From positions 3,100,001 to 3,164,000 of the forward strand of contig NZ_JAGRPV010000001.1 in assembly GCF_030014955.1 (NCBI RefSeq): a DNA stretch of 64,000 nt, read 5' to 3'. Shown in pieces: positions 44,682 to 53,612 of this stretch. The translations under genes and the position numbers were made by a program. The stretch comes from Cohnella hashimotonis. Lineage in GTDB: Bacteria > Bacillota > Bacilli > Paenibacillales > Paenibacillaceae. Numbering within the stretch: position 1 is the first letter of the stretch; each line of letters opens with the position of its first letter. The notes beneath the pieces were generated by a model that worked only from the letters and a program-made list of their open reading frames with translations, was not told the DNA's origin and did not search any database.

Positions 44682-44708
44682 AAAAAAAGCCGCGATAAAA
44701 GCGGCTTT
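44682..44708 (-). terminator. Terminator after the orphan frame at 44722
   Basis: AAAGCCGC (44686-44693) and GCGGCTTT (44701-44708) pair; on the minus strand a run of seven T follows. It is one of the recurring hairpins and shares flanking bases with that at 22948. Confidence 0.88.
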
Positions 44709-44721
44709 AAGTAGGGCAAAG

Positions 44722-45054
44722 TTATTCAATTCCGGCAACCGCAGTCGGCTCCTTCAGCAGATTCAATAAGACGGACCCTTCATAGTACGAATGCTTGATC
44801 AACCATAAATCCCGAGATCGCGATGAGGGTTCCACGCTTTTCGCGCTTTTTTCTCCGAGGGGATTGAGAATATGGGGCAATTTTACTTTGCAAGATTCGC
44901 TATGTATTGAACTTGAACCATTTGAAGCGGAAAATATTAAAGCCGCCGCACCTCCCTTTACGTGAAGAACGGCGGCGGTCAGCTCCTGAGGAAGCGAAGC
45001 AGTCTGAATAAATTTGGGTGATCCGGCTCGGCCGCTTACGGTTCGCCGCGCGCC
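44722..45054 (-). pseudogene. 110-residue orphan frame without start codon
   Basis: An open frame runs from just past the RidA stop to TAA at 44722, followed by a strong terminator, as at a genuine gene end. It contains FIQTASLPQELTAAVLHVKG and RDLWLIKHSYYEGSVLLN. There is no usable ATG, GTG or TTG near its beginning and it is not in frame with RidA. I do not recognise the family. It is probably the tail of a truncated gene; the 5' part was lost or replaced when the operon next to it was inserted. Positions 44613-44681 and 45055-45085 hold nothing else. Confidence 0.45.
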
Positions 45055-45085
45055 TCATCTCGTTGTCCGGCGCATGCAACGGCGA

Positions 45086-45505
45086 TTATTCGGCAGCCTC
45101 CTTCATAGGACCGGCGTCTTCCCCGCGTCTGGCCGGCGCGTAGGCGATCGCATCGATCTCGATCAAGTAAGGCCCGATTGCGCAGCCGATCGAGGTGCGC
45201 GTGGGATAAGGGCGCGTCATCACGCGCTCGTATGCCTGGTTGTAGCCCGACAGATCCTTCGTGTCGCCGAGATAGGCGTTGAGCTTGACGATATGTTCGA
45301 GCGCAAGTCCCGCAGCGCCGAGGATCGTCTCGATATTGCGCAGGCATTGAACGGTTTGCTCCTCGATCGTGGCGCCCGCAAGCTCGCGGGTGACCGGATC
45401 GACGCCGACCTGGCCCGACACATAGACAAAATCGCCTGCGCGGAGCGCCTGAGAAAAGGGAAGCGGAAATTCGGGAGCGGAGCTTGTATGAATTGTTTGC
45501 GACAT
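45086..45505 (-). CDS. RidA family enamine/imine deaminase
   Basis: 139 residues. The YjgF/RidA fold is complete: FVYVSGQVGVDP, RNIETILGAAGLALEHIVKL, and the active-site Arg in YPTRTSIGC near residue 103 with Glu in LIEIDAIAYA near 118. RidA hydrolyses reactive 2-aminoacrylate and related enamines made by PLP dehydratases. The gene is last in a five-gene operon whose first gene codes for a PLP enzyme of the D-threonine aldolase/D-serine dehydratase type, so detoxifying that enzyme's product is a sensible role. ATG 45505 has AAAAGGAG ten bases upstream. Confidence 0.9.
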   Translation of the reverse strand: MSQTIHTSSAPEFPLPFSQALRAGDFVYVSGQVGVDPVTRELAGATIEEQTVQCLRNIETILGAAGLALEHIVKLNAYLGDTKDLSGYNQAYERVMTRPYPTRTSIGCAIGPYLIEIDAIAYAPARRGEDAGPMKEAAE

Positions 45506-45560
45506 GCGGATCGAACTCCTTTTCGGTAATTAAAAGACAGCGTCGATTTTGCCGGGAGCT

Positions 45561-46319
45561 TCAAGACAGCTTGATGACCTGACCGCCGTCCACGACGAGA
45601 CAATGGCCGGTCATGTACCGCGCATCGGCGGAGGCGAGAAATAGCGCCGCGTCCGCGATCTCGTCCGGCTGTCCGACGCGCCCCATCGGAATCGTCCGCA
45701 AATAAGGCGCGAGCGCTTCCGCATTTTGAACGAGCGGTGCCGTAAGTCTGGTCTCGATCAGGCCCGGACAGATGGCATTGACGCGAATGCCATGCGGGGC
45801 AAGCTCCAGCGCCATGGACATCGTGAGCAGGTTGATCCCGCCTTTGGAGGCGTTATAGTGCGCCTGATCGGCTTCCGCGGCCAGCCCGTTCACGCTCGAC
45901 ATATTGATGATCGAGCCGCCCCCGCCCTGCTTGACCATCGCTCTCGAGACGGCTTGGCCGACCAGAAATGTTCCTTTGAGATTGACGTCCATATGCAGGT
46001 CCCAGTCCGCCTCGGAGAGCGTCAGGAATGGGGCGGGCTTACAAATCCCCGCATTGTTCACCAGGATGTCGACGGCGCCCCAGACATCCAGTACGGATTG
46101 CAGCATGCCTGCCACCTCCTCCGCATGCCGCACGTCCGCGCACACGGCGATGGCGTCGCCGCCGCTGCCTTTGATCTCGGCGGCGGCCGATTCGAGCGAC
46201 TCCCTGTCGTTTCCCATCATCGCCACGCGGGCCCCCTCGGCCCCGAAGCGGGCAGCGACGGCTTTGCCGATGCCCAAGGCGCTTCCCGTAATTAAGGCAA
46301 CCTTCCCCTGCAGCCTCAT
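45561..46319 (-). CDS. Short-chain dehydrogenase/reductase
   Basis: 252 residues, classical SDR. Cofactor motif TGSALGIGKAVA near residue 12, NNAGIC near 86, the catalytic Ser in NMSSVNGLA and Tyr-x-x-x-Lys in YNASKGG near 152-156, and a C-terminal YMTGHCLVVDGG. An Asn in MMGNDRESL after beta-strand 2 leaves the choice between NAD and NADP open. It would oxidise or reduce a hydroxy group, for example a beta-hydroxy acid from the peptidases or the aldolase in this operon. ATG 46319 lies 30 bases after the M81 stop, with GAGGGG upstream. Confidence 0.9.
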   Translation of the reverse strand: MRLQGKVALITGSALGIGKAVAARFGAEGARVAMMGNDRESLESAAAEIKGSGGDAIAVCADVRHAEEVAGMLQSVLDVWGAVDILVNNAGICKPAPFLTLSEADWDLHMDVNLKGTFLVGQAVSRAMVKQGGGGSIINMSSVNGLAAEADQAHYNASKGGINLLTMSMALELAPHGIRVNAICPGLIETRLTAPLVQNAEALAPYLRTIPMGRVGQPDEIADAALFLASADARYMTGHCLVVDGGQVIKLS

Positions 46320-46349
46320 GCTGCCCCTCCTCTCTTGAAAAAAAAGCAT

Positions 46350-47816
46350 TCAATCCAGCGGGTAGACCGGCCTGCGGAGCTTGCGATAGTTAAAGTGAGA
46401 TAAATTGGCACTGCAGCAGCCGGGCGAATCCACGTAAATGACACGTCGGGCAAAGGGGCCGAAAGCAGCCTGCCAGGCGATCGCCGACTTGACGACAAGC
46501 ATGTGATAATCGCCGGGCCAGATCCCCGCGCTCCTCACATGGCCCAGATCCCATGGCGCCGTGCGCTTCTCCGTCAAGACGAGCGTCAGCAGGCCTGATG
46601 CGACGACAGCCGTTTTTCCCATATCCGCCCGCTGCCCGGTCATATAAGGTCCCGCATGCCGATACTCGCCGTCGAAAAGGAGTCGCACCTTGCCGTTTAC
46701 CGCGACCGGATCCCCGTGCAGCCGATCGCTTTTTCCGCCGACCTCGCACGCGAAATAGCCCCCGACGCCGATCCCGAAGGCTCGGGCTACCGCTTCCTCG
46801 TCCCGGATGACGATCAATGCGGGTTTGGTTATGCCGATTAGACAGGCCAGCACATGCGTGGCGTCGGCCGGCGCGCCGCCGCCCACATTGTCCGAGCCTT
46901 CGGCCAGAACGATCGGCCCCTCCGGCTCCGCCAGCGCCGCGGCGACCGCTTCGGAGGGCGGCGATTGGGCAATGGAAAATTGCGTCCGCATATCCCAGGC
47001 CATCCGTACAAGCTCAGCCGCCAGCGTATCGGCCAGCGCCCGGTCGCCGTCCGTCGTGACGACAAACGACATTCCGGCGTCCGGCACGTCTGCATACGGA
47101 AAGCCGCCTGCAACGGTCACGTTTAATACGCGGGGATCGTCCTCCAGCTCGAAGGCCCGGTCCATCAGCGACTTCATGGCGCCCTCTTCCGTCATCATCG
47201 CCTGCGGAACGATCAGCATGCCGGCATGCGCATAGGCGCGCACGGGCTCGATCTCGCCCAGGATGCGCCGCAGCAGTAGCTCGAACGCCTCCTCCGCCCG
47301 CTCGTGCATATCAATATGGGGATAGGTGTCGTAGCCTATGATCACATCCGCAAGATTTGTCATTTCCGGGCTGACATTCGCATGCAAGTCGATCGTAAGC
47401 GCGATCGGCAGGCCGCTTCCGTGCCTCGCGCGGATTCGGCGCAGGCATTCGCCTTCCACATCGTCGTACTGCTCGGACGCCATCGCGCCGTGCATGATAA
47501 GCACCAGCCCGGCGGCCGCCGGATCGATCGAGGCGACGACGCTCTCGATAAGCGCCTCCGCGGCGCGGCTGCAGACGAGCCCGCTCGGCGTGGCCGCGGC
47601 ATACAGGCCCGGCTCCAGCTCGACTCCATGTTTGGCTGCCGCATCGATGACGCCTCCCATCGAGGTGCGCGTCCCGGCATAGCGTTCGTAAAACGCGCGC
47701 CGCCCTTCGACCCATTCTCCTTTAAAAGCATCAACGTTCGTCATCCCAGGCGCAAATGTATTGGTCTCGTGCAAGAGGCCCGCGACTGCGATCCGGACCT
47801 CCTTAAGAGGCGGCAT
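46350..47816 (-). CDS. M81 family metallopeptidase, MlrC-like
   Basis: 488 residues. The M81/DUF1485 N-terminal half has VAGLLHETNTFAPG, MHGAMASEQYDD and the zinc-type motif TIDLHANVSPEM near residue 165; the MlrC C-terminal domain begins near residue 300 (IVLAEGSDNVGGGAPAD) and ends with VDSPGCCSANL. MlrC of Sphingomonas cleaves the tetrapeptide and free Adda left from microcystin; other family members are uncharacterised. The start ATG 47816 is seven bases after AAAAGGAG and lies inside the end of the M20 gene (14-base overlap), which implies translational coupling. Its substrate may be a peptide with unusual residues. Confidence 0.88.
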   Translation of the reverse strand: MPPLKEVRIAVAGLLHETNTFAPGMTNVDAFKGEWVEGRRAFYERYAGTRTSMGGVIDAAAKHGVELEPGLYAAATPSGLVCSRAAEALIESVVASIDPAAAGLVLIMHGAMASEQYDDVEGECLRRIRARHGSGLPIALTIDLHANVSPEMTNLADVIIGYDTYPHIDMHERAEEAFELLLRRILGEIEPVRAYAHAGMLIVPQAMMTEEGAMKSLMDRAFELEDDPRVLNVTVAGGFPYADVPDAGMSFVVTTDGDRALADTLAAELVRMAWDMRTQFSIAQSPPSEAVAAALAEPEGPIVLAEGSDNVGGGAPADATHVLACLIGITKPALIVIRDEEAVARAFGIGVGGYFACEVGGKSDRLHGDPVAVNGKVRLLFDGEYRHAGPYMTGQRADMGKTAVVASGLLTLVLTEKRTAPWDLGHVRSAGIWPGDYHMLVVKSAIAWQAAFGPFARRVIYVDSPGCCSANLSHFNYRKLRRPVYPLD

Positions 47817-49140
47817 CGGCATTCTCCTTTTCATCCAACGACTCGGCGCCGCACCAGTCTGCCGTCAGCTCGGCATACCAACGGATGAGGCGCAGATAGC
47901 TGTCCAGCTCGAGATACTCGTCCGGCGCATGCGCGTTGCCGCCCGCCGGACCCAGGACGAGCGCCGGCGTCGCGCTGTACAGATTAAACAAGAAAGCGTC
48001 GCACGCGAACGGCGCCCCGGCCGGCTCGATGCAGTGCTTCCCCAGTGCTCGGCGTCCCGCCTTCGCAGCGATATCGAGGAAGGAACGGCAAGCTTCGTTA
48101 TCCGGCATGGCGCTCGCCTCCAGGTAACGAATGACCGGTACGATCTCGGGCCGACATTCGCGCAAAATCGGAAACCGATCCAGCGACGACTCGTAAAACG
48201 CCTGGAGCTGCAGCACGATCTCATCCCCCGAAACGCCGGGATAGCTTTCGATCCAGAAATGCACCTCCGCTTGCTCGGGCATCTCCGGCACGACGCACGC
48301 CGCATCGCCGGCTACGATTTTTAATCCGATCGCTTCGGCCTCCTTGCTCTCGCGCCACAGGGCGGGCGCGGGGTAGAGAGTGCGCAGCCGTTCGCCGAAT
48401 GCGCGCAGCAGATGGGCGAAGTCGACGGCGGCATCCAGCGCATTGACGAGCCGTTCTCCATTGAAGGCAATCCCGTTTTTGCCCGCAAAAGCCGCCTTCC
48501 ACGCGCCGCCTCCGAGATGCGCGGAATAGAGTCTCAAATTACTTGGTTCCGGAATGATCGCCATATCGGCATGCGGCCCGCGCAGCCGGGCAGCCAGCGA
48601 TCCGTTCGCGCCGCCGTACTCCTCGTCGACGACGCTCTCGGCGTATACGTCGCCCTTCAGCCGCACGCCAAGCTCGCGCAGACAGCGAATCGCCGTTAGC
48701 GCTGCAGCCATGCCGCCCTTCATGTCGTAGGCGCCGCGGCCGTACAGCCTGCCGTCCTCGAGCTCGCCGCCGAACGGCGGGAAGCGCCAGCGCTTATTGC
48801 CTTCGCGGACCGTATCCGCATGGCCGGAGAACAACAGGGAGCGTCCCCCGCCCCCGCCGCGGAACCGGCCCGCCACATTGGGGCGTCCCGCGTACACCCG
48901 GCCCGGCATATAGGCCGGATGATGAATAAGTCCCTCAACGTCGCCGAGCTCGTAGACGTCGACCTCAGCTCCCGCAGCCGTCAGATAGGCCGCAATCGCC
49001 TCTTGATAAGCGCCCTCGTCGCCGCCCGGCGGGCGGTTCACGCTCTCGAAGCGGACGAGCGTTTGCGCCAAGCCGACCGCTTCGTCGCGATGCGCGTTCA
49101 GCCAATTTTCAATTCGTTCGGACAGCGCTTCCCGTCTCAT
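47803..49140 (-). CDS. M20 family metallopeptidase (ArgE/DapE type)
   Basis: 445 residues. The metal-site residues are in order: His and Asp in LLFSGHADTVREG near residue 105, the bridging Asp in YGRGAYDMKGGMAAA near 138, the catalytic Glu pair in SVVDEEYGG near 172, Glu/Pro in IIPEPSNL, and the last His in GGNAHAPDEYLEL near 410. It hydrolyses amide bonds of small peptides or N-acyl amino acids in the cytoplasm. The central dimerisation domain is present. It lies between the PLP enzyme gene (106 bases upstream) and the M81 gene, which it overlaps. Its usual length is close to 400-430 residues. Confidence 0.92.
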   Translation of the reverse strand: MRREALSERIENWLNAHRDEAVGLAQTLVRFESVNRPPGGDEGAYQEAIAAYLTAAGAEVDVYELGDVEGLIHHPAYMPGRVYAGRPNVAGRFRGGGGGRSLLFSGHADTVREGNKRWRFPPFGGELEDGRLYGRGAYDMKGGMAAALTAIRCLRELGVRLKGDVYAESVVDEEYGGANGSLAARLRGPHADMAIIPEPSNLRLYSAHLGGGAWKAAFAGKNGIAFNGERLVNALDAAVDFAHLLRAFGERLRTLYPAPALWRESKEAEAIGLKIVAGDAACVVPEMPEQAEVHFWIESYPGVSGDEIVLQLQAFYESSLDRFPILRECRPEIVPVIRYLEASAMPDNEACRSFLDIAAKAGRRALGKHCIEPAGAPFACDAFLFNLYSATPALVLGPAGGNAHAPDEYLELDSYLRLIRWYAELTADWCGAESLDEKENADAAS

Positions 49141-49246
49141 GCGTCACCTCCGCTCTAGTTTCTGCTTCCCGCCTTCGGGCTCTGCTTCCCTTCCCCGGGC
49201 TCGAATCTGGCACGGACACCTCACCGTCGTTCGAAGGCGGCAGTCC

Positions 49247-50344
49247 TCATTGCGTCCGGCCCCGGGCATCGACCTGAATCATCCGTTCGATCCGGCCTTT
49301 ACGCACGCCAATCAGCCGGTCGTGCAGATTGGTTACCGTACAGCAATGATTGGGAATGACGGCGACCGTGTCGCCGATTCGGAGCGGGCAATCGTCCGGC
49401 ACCCGGACAATGCCGTGCTCCTCGCTGAGCCGTTCGATGACGGCTTCCGGGTAATTCGGCAGATAGCCGTACCCGGGACGGTGAGGACTCGTATCCGTCG
49501 TCAGCGTTTTGGAGCCCGCGTCGATGATAATCGTATCGGGACGCGGCGCGCTGACGACCGTCGCATAGATGCGCATGGCGCATTCCTCCTCCCCGATAAT
49601 ACCGGGGTAGAGCTGCGAGCCGTCGCCGAATACGTAAGCGCCGGGCCGTATCTCCGTAATGCCCGCCAGCTCCGCGGCAAACTTGCTCGTCGGCGTGGAG
49701 CCGGCGCTGATCTCCCGAACGTCGACGCCGTATACCCTCAAGCACGCCTGCGTTGTCAGCAGGGCCTGCGCCTCTGCCTGCGCGATCTCGCGGCATTCCT
49801 CCCGGGACGCCTTGCCGTATACATGACCCGCATGCGTCATCAGCCCGGCCAGCCATACGCCTGGCAGCGCCGCAATTTTCGCTCCGAGCTCCGCCGACGC
49901 TGCGCCGGGCTCCCGCCCGCAGCGGTTCAGCCCGGAGTTGACGTCCAGGTACAGCGGTATCCGGACATCCAGCGATTGGCCGAGTGCCGACAAACCTGCT
50001 GCCGCTTCGAAACTATCGATCCCGACCGTGATGCGGGCGACCTTCGTCAGCGCCGCCAGCCGTTGCAGCTTGGCGGCGCCGACGATCGGATACGCGATCA
50101 GAATGTCTGCGATGCCGGCCGCCGCCATCGCTTCCGCCTCGCCCAGCTTGGCGACGGTGATTCCACAGGCGCCCAGCTCCAGCTGCCGCTTGGCGATCCA
50201 CGCGCTCTTGTGCGTTTTGATATGCGGCCGCAGTTTAACCCCCGCCGCAGACGCCAGCTCGCTTGTCTGGCGGAGGTTCCGCTCCAGGCGGTCCAGATCG
50301 ACCGCGACGGCCGGCGTGTCGAGCGCTTCCAGTTCAGTTGACAA
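49247..50344 (-). CDS. PLP-dependent D-threonine aldolase / D-serine dehydratase-like enzyme
   Basis: 365 residues, fold III (alanine-racemase-like). The Lys that binds PLP is in RPHIKTHKSAW near residue 43; the TIM barrel contains PLYLDVNSGLNRCG and GSTPTSKFAAEL. The C-terminal domain has the metal-binding His and Cys in VIPNHCCTVTNL, typical of the D-threonine aldolase and eukaryotic DSD1 group. It would cleave D-threonine-like beta-hydroxy amino acids or dehydrate D-serine. TTG 50344 has AAGGAGG six bases upstream. It opens the operon with M20, M81, SDR and RidA genes and is divergent from an AraC regulator. Confidence 0.88.
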   Translation of the reverse strand: MSTELEALDTPAVAVDLDRLERNLRQTSELASAAGVKLRPHIKTHKSAWIAKRQLELGACGITVAKLGEAEAMAAAGIADILIAYPIVGAAKLQRLAALTKVARITVGIDSFEAAAGLSALGQSLDVRIPLYLDVNSGLNRCGREPGAASAELGAKIAALPGVWLAGLMTHAGHVYGKASREECREIAQAEAQALLTTQACLRVYGVDVREISAGSTPTSKFAAELAGITEIRPGAYVFGDGSQLYPGIIGEEECAMRIYATVVSAPRPDTIIIDAGSKTLTTDTSPHRPGYGYLPNYPEAVIERLSEEHGIVRVPDDCPLRIGDTVAVIPNHCCTVTNLHDRLIGVRKGRIERMIQVDARGRTQ

Positions 50345-50535
50345 ACGAAGGCCTCCTTTCCGGCTGAATCGATGGGTGCCGCTCCCGAATGCCTGAAGAC
50401 CGCGTCTATTTTTTCACCGGCGCTACATCCTCTCTGTCATAAAGCGTTTTTTCTTTTTATAATAAAAGCGAAACGTCGGAATTGCTTTATGCGTTCAGCC
50501 GTTATCTTTGTAAAAAAGGCCGGAGGCGGCAGCTC

Positions 50536-51450
50536 ATGAAATTTCCGCGCCTGACGCTGCGCGAGGAACTGAAAATCCGCAAGCTGATCAGCTTTTATTA
50601 CATGGAGCTGTCCAAAAGCTTCGTCTCCATCGGGGAAAAGCATAACTTTTGGGAGTTTATTTACGTGGATAAAGGCGAGATTCATATCGTGACCGAAGGC
50701 CGCTCCTATTTGCTCAAGCAAGGCGACATGCTTTTTTACAAACCGAACGATTTCCATACGGGACACGCCAATCGGCTGGTAGCGCCGAATCTGATCATCA
50801 TTTCTTTCGAGTGCGATTCTCCTTGCATGAGCGCGTTCGAATACCGTCCCCTGCATCTGACCGACGGCGAACGTCATCTGCTGTCGGAGATTATCCGGGC
50901 GGGCATCGAGTCGTTCGATTCGCCGCACTTGCGCAGCGCTCCGCCGCTGCGAAGAAATGAAAATGCGCCTTTTGGCAGCGAGCAGCTTATCCGCAATTAC
51001 TTGGAAATCTTGCTGCTGCAGCTCATCCGCCGTACGAGGGAAGTTCAAACGGCCCTCCTTCTCCCTGCATCGGGGCCGAACGTCGAGTCGGCGGAAGGCG
51101 GCCGGCAAAGCGAGCTGACGCGGCAAATCATCGAATATATGAACGTGCGATTAGGGGAGAATTTGACTCTGGAGACGCTCTGTCGCGCGTTTGGCGTCGG
51201 CAAGAGCCGGCTAAAATCGCTATTCAAAGCCGAAACCGGCTGCGGTCCGATCGCTTATTTCAATCATCGGAAAATTGCCGAGGCCAAAAAGCTGATACGT
51301 GAGGAGCAGCGCAATTTTACCGAAATTGCGGAGCTGCTGGGGTATAGCGGCATCCATTATTTCTCCACGCAGTTCAAAAAAACGACGCGGATGACGCCGT
51401 CGGAGTATGCGAAGGCTACCGGCGCCAAAATCGTCCGGACCGTACATTGA
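50536..51450 (+). CDS. AraC family transcriptional regulator of the divergent peptidase operon
   Basis: 304 residues. An N-terminal cupin-like sensor (HNFWEFIYVDKGEIHIVTEG, LLKQGDMLFYKPNDFHTGHA) is followed by a pair of C-terminal helix-turn-helix motifs (LETLCRAFGVGKSRLKSLFK; EIAELLGYSGIHYFSTQFKK; TPSEYAKATG). ATG 50536 follows GGAGG by nine bases; an in-frame start at 50482 lacks such a site. With 191 bases between the two divergent starts, this protein most likely controls the D-amino-acid/peptidase operon, responding to a ligand from that pathway. Confidence 0.9.
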   Translation: MKFPRLTLREELKIRKLISFYYMELSKSFVSIGEKHNFWEFIYVDKGEIHIVTEGRSYLLKQGDMLFYKPNDFHTGHANRLVAPNLIIISFECDSPCMSAFEYRPLHLTDGERHLLSEIIRAGIESFDSPHLRSAPPLRRNENAPFGSEQLIRNYLEILLLQLIRRTREVQTALLLPASGPNVESAEGGRQSELTRQIIEYMNVRLGENLTLETLCRAFGVGKSRLKSLFKAETGCGPIAYFNHRKIAEAKKLIREEQRNFTEIAELLGYSGIHYFSTQFKKTTRMTPSEYAKATGAKIVRTVH

Positions 51451-51807
51451 ATTCTCATGCAACCCATAAACTAAAAAGACTGCCAGGGATGATCATAGAT
51501 CACCCTAACGGTCCTTGTAGGTTTGGTGGCTATCCGCAACTTGGTTTACGCGTAATGCCTGCAAATATATATCTCTTTTTGTCAATGCCGCCACTTATAA
51601 GAAGAAAAGATGCAAATGAGCATTTATTTTCCTCCATCAGCCAGATTTACGGCTTGTGCTTTGTATTTACCTGCGCATTTGCAGGTATTTCATCTAGCGT
51701 GGTTGGTCGGCAGAGAATACATGTTTAAATGCAGGTTTTTCGTCCCGCATAACATCCAAAAAGCCCAGCACGCTGAAAACGCACATATGAATCGTCGCCG
51801 CCCGACG
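51451..51807. other. Intergenic stretch with a small hairpin
   Basis: No gene is supported. The only structure is ACCTGC/GCAGGT (51668-51685) with a six-base loop. The short open frames here have no ribosome binding sites. Confidence 0.5.
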
Positions 51808-52386
51808 CTATCCTTGCTGCCCTTCGATGACAACCAACAGCACCGCCGCAGCCAGCCCCAACCGGCGGTCCAATCGGTTGTCCTTATCATACGAGAAGTC
51901 CAGCCTTAGCTTCCCCACCAGAGGATTGAGGTCTTGCTTAAACAACGCAACAGGCGCGCCGCCCATCTCCACATGGAATTTTTGCGGTATCAAATTGGTC
52001 AAAAACCTTCTTAGCAGTGCCATGAGCGCGCTGTCTTCCTTTATGAGCCCGATCTCTCTCTCGCTGGTATCCAATATCGCCCATTCGTCCTTCAGCATCG
52101 ACTTCACGCCCTTGCGGCGAAGAGAACCGAGGTTTTCTCCGGTCGTCGAGTCGAAGACGTCGTAGATCGCGGAGAAATCGATGATGCTGCGCGCCTGAAT
52201 CGAGATGAGCTCGTCCTGCATCGTATCGTCGGAAAACAGGCGAATATCTTCTTTCAGCTTGAACGCCTTCATTTGCGAAAATAATACCGGTTGTCCGCTG
52301 CCGTCGAAAATATCGATCTTCGCCCCCACCAACGACATCACTTGTTTCCTGACAAGGTATTGCGTATGCGTAAATTTAGGATTCAT
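51808..52386 (-). CDS. LURP-one-related / scramblase-like protein
   Basis: 192 residues. The pattern fits the LURP-one-related family, a tubby-like beta-barrel: YLVRKQVMSLVGAKIDIFDG, LFSQMKAFKLKEDIRLF, DVFDSTTGENLGSLRRKG, and a hydrophobic C-terminal helix (LGLAAAVLLVVIEGQQ) that would sit in the barrel or the membrane. The function in bacteria is unknown; distant relatives are phospholipid scramblases. A single gene; ATG 52386 follows GGAGG. Confidence 0.8.
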   Translation of the reverse strand: MNPKFTHTQYLVRKQVMSLVGAKIDIFDGSGQPVLFSQMKAFKLKEDIRLFSDDTMQDELISIQARSIIDFSAIYDVFDSTTGENLGSLRRKGVKSMLKDEWAILDTSEREIGLIKEDSALMALLRRFLTNLIPQKFHVEMGGAPVALFKQDLNPLVGKLRLDFSYDKDNRLDRRLGLAAAVLLVVIEGQQG

Positions 52387-52458
52387 GGATAGCCTCCAGT
52401 GACTTGAATTCCATCATAAATTCGACAAGCCGTTGGAAAACCCCTCCTAAAGGAACGA

Positions 52459-52496
52459 AAACGACAGCCGCGCTTTTGGGCCGGCTGCCGTCGTAT
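52459..52496 (-). terminator. Imperfect terminator after the GH27 gene
   Basis: ACGACAGCCG and CGGCTGCCGTCGT pair with a three-base bulge and a loop containing TTTT; on the minus strand a TTTTCGTTCC tail follows. Confidence 0.55.
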
Positions 52497-52515
52497 GCTT
52501 AACTAAGGTTTAAAG

Positions 52516-53612
52516 TCACGGCGTCACGCGCAGCGAATCCACCAGCATATACGAGCCTGTCTTTTTAACGGCCTTGATCGTATGCGATCCCGCGGTCAAG
52601 CCGCTTGCGCCGTAAATCGACTGGTTAACCATGCGTGTCGCGTTGTACGTGTTCGCCGTCGTTTGCAGGACGTTGTCGATATAAATGTCGACATTGCCCT
52701 GATCCGGCGCCTTCTCACCCAGCAGCTCGATCCCCGTTCCGTTAAACGTGTATTGCATGTAATCGTTGTTGGCAGCCGTGAAGTGCACGTCGTCACTGTA
52801 ATCCCCATAGCCGCGATTGGCGTTCTGCGACCAGGTGCCGGAGTACGTGATGCCGGAATCCGTATTATTCAGCTGAATACGGCTGCTGCGGACACTCAGC
52901 TTGTCGAGCAGCATGTACGTTCCCGACTTCTTCACGGCTTTGAGGGTATGGGCGCCGCTCGTCAAGCCGCGGATGCTATAGACGGTCTGCTGCGCGAGCC
53001 GCGTCGCGTTATAGGTGCTCGCCGTCTGCTTGAAGATGCCGTCTATATAAATGTCGATGTCTCCTTGCGACGATTCCTTCTCGGTAATGAGATCGATGCC
53101 TGTGCCATTGAAGGCGTATTGGAAATAATCGTTGTTCGTCATCGTATAGTGGACATCGTCGTTGTAATCCCCGAAGCCGCGGGCGGTGCTGGTCGACCAG
53201 GATCCGGAAAATGTAAAGCCCGCATCCGTATCGTTCACTTCGATCGGCGAAGCAACGTTAAACGAGAGTTTGTCGAGCAGCATGAACGTACCGGTCTTTT
53301 TCACCGCCTTCAACGTATGAACGCCGTTCGAGAGCCCCGAAACGCTATATACTTTCTGCTGCGTCTGACGCGTCGCATTGTAAGTATTGACCGTTTGTTT
53401 CAGCACGCCGTCGATGTAGATGTCGACATTTCCCTGTGACGAATCCTTCTCGGTATATAAGTCGATGCCGGTTCCGTTGAACGAAAATTCGAAATAGTCA
53501 CCGTTCGTTTGCGTATAGTGGACATCGTCCTTGAAATCGCCGAGCCCGCGATTCCAGCTCCGCTGCCAGCTTCCCGTATAAGAGATGCCCGTGTCATCGT
53601 CGTTTACAACGT
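52516..53612 (-). repeat. Three tandem beta-sandwich module repeats inside the GH27 gene
   Basis: Three direct coding repeats of about 360 bases each, with the same order: NDxDxGI-xYSGxW, GYGDYxDDVHYT, YFQYxFNGTGIDL, EKxSSQGxxDIYIDG, NTYNATR and HTLKAVKKxGTYMLLDKL. They are similar at the DNA level too. Confidence 0.9.

Noticed and set aside
45726..50341. Long plus-strand open frames (up to 400 codons) over the peptidase operon
   Set aside because: They are antisense to well-supported enzymes in a GC-rich stretch, Arg-rich and without domains.
51447..51909. Two overlapping plus-strand frames between the AraC and LURP-one genes
   Set aside because: No ribosome binding sites, low-information sequence and overlap with the antisense gene end.
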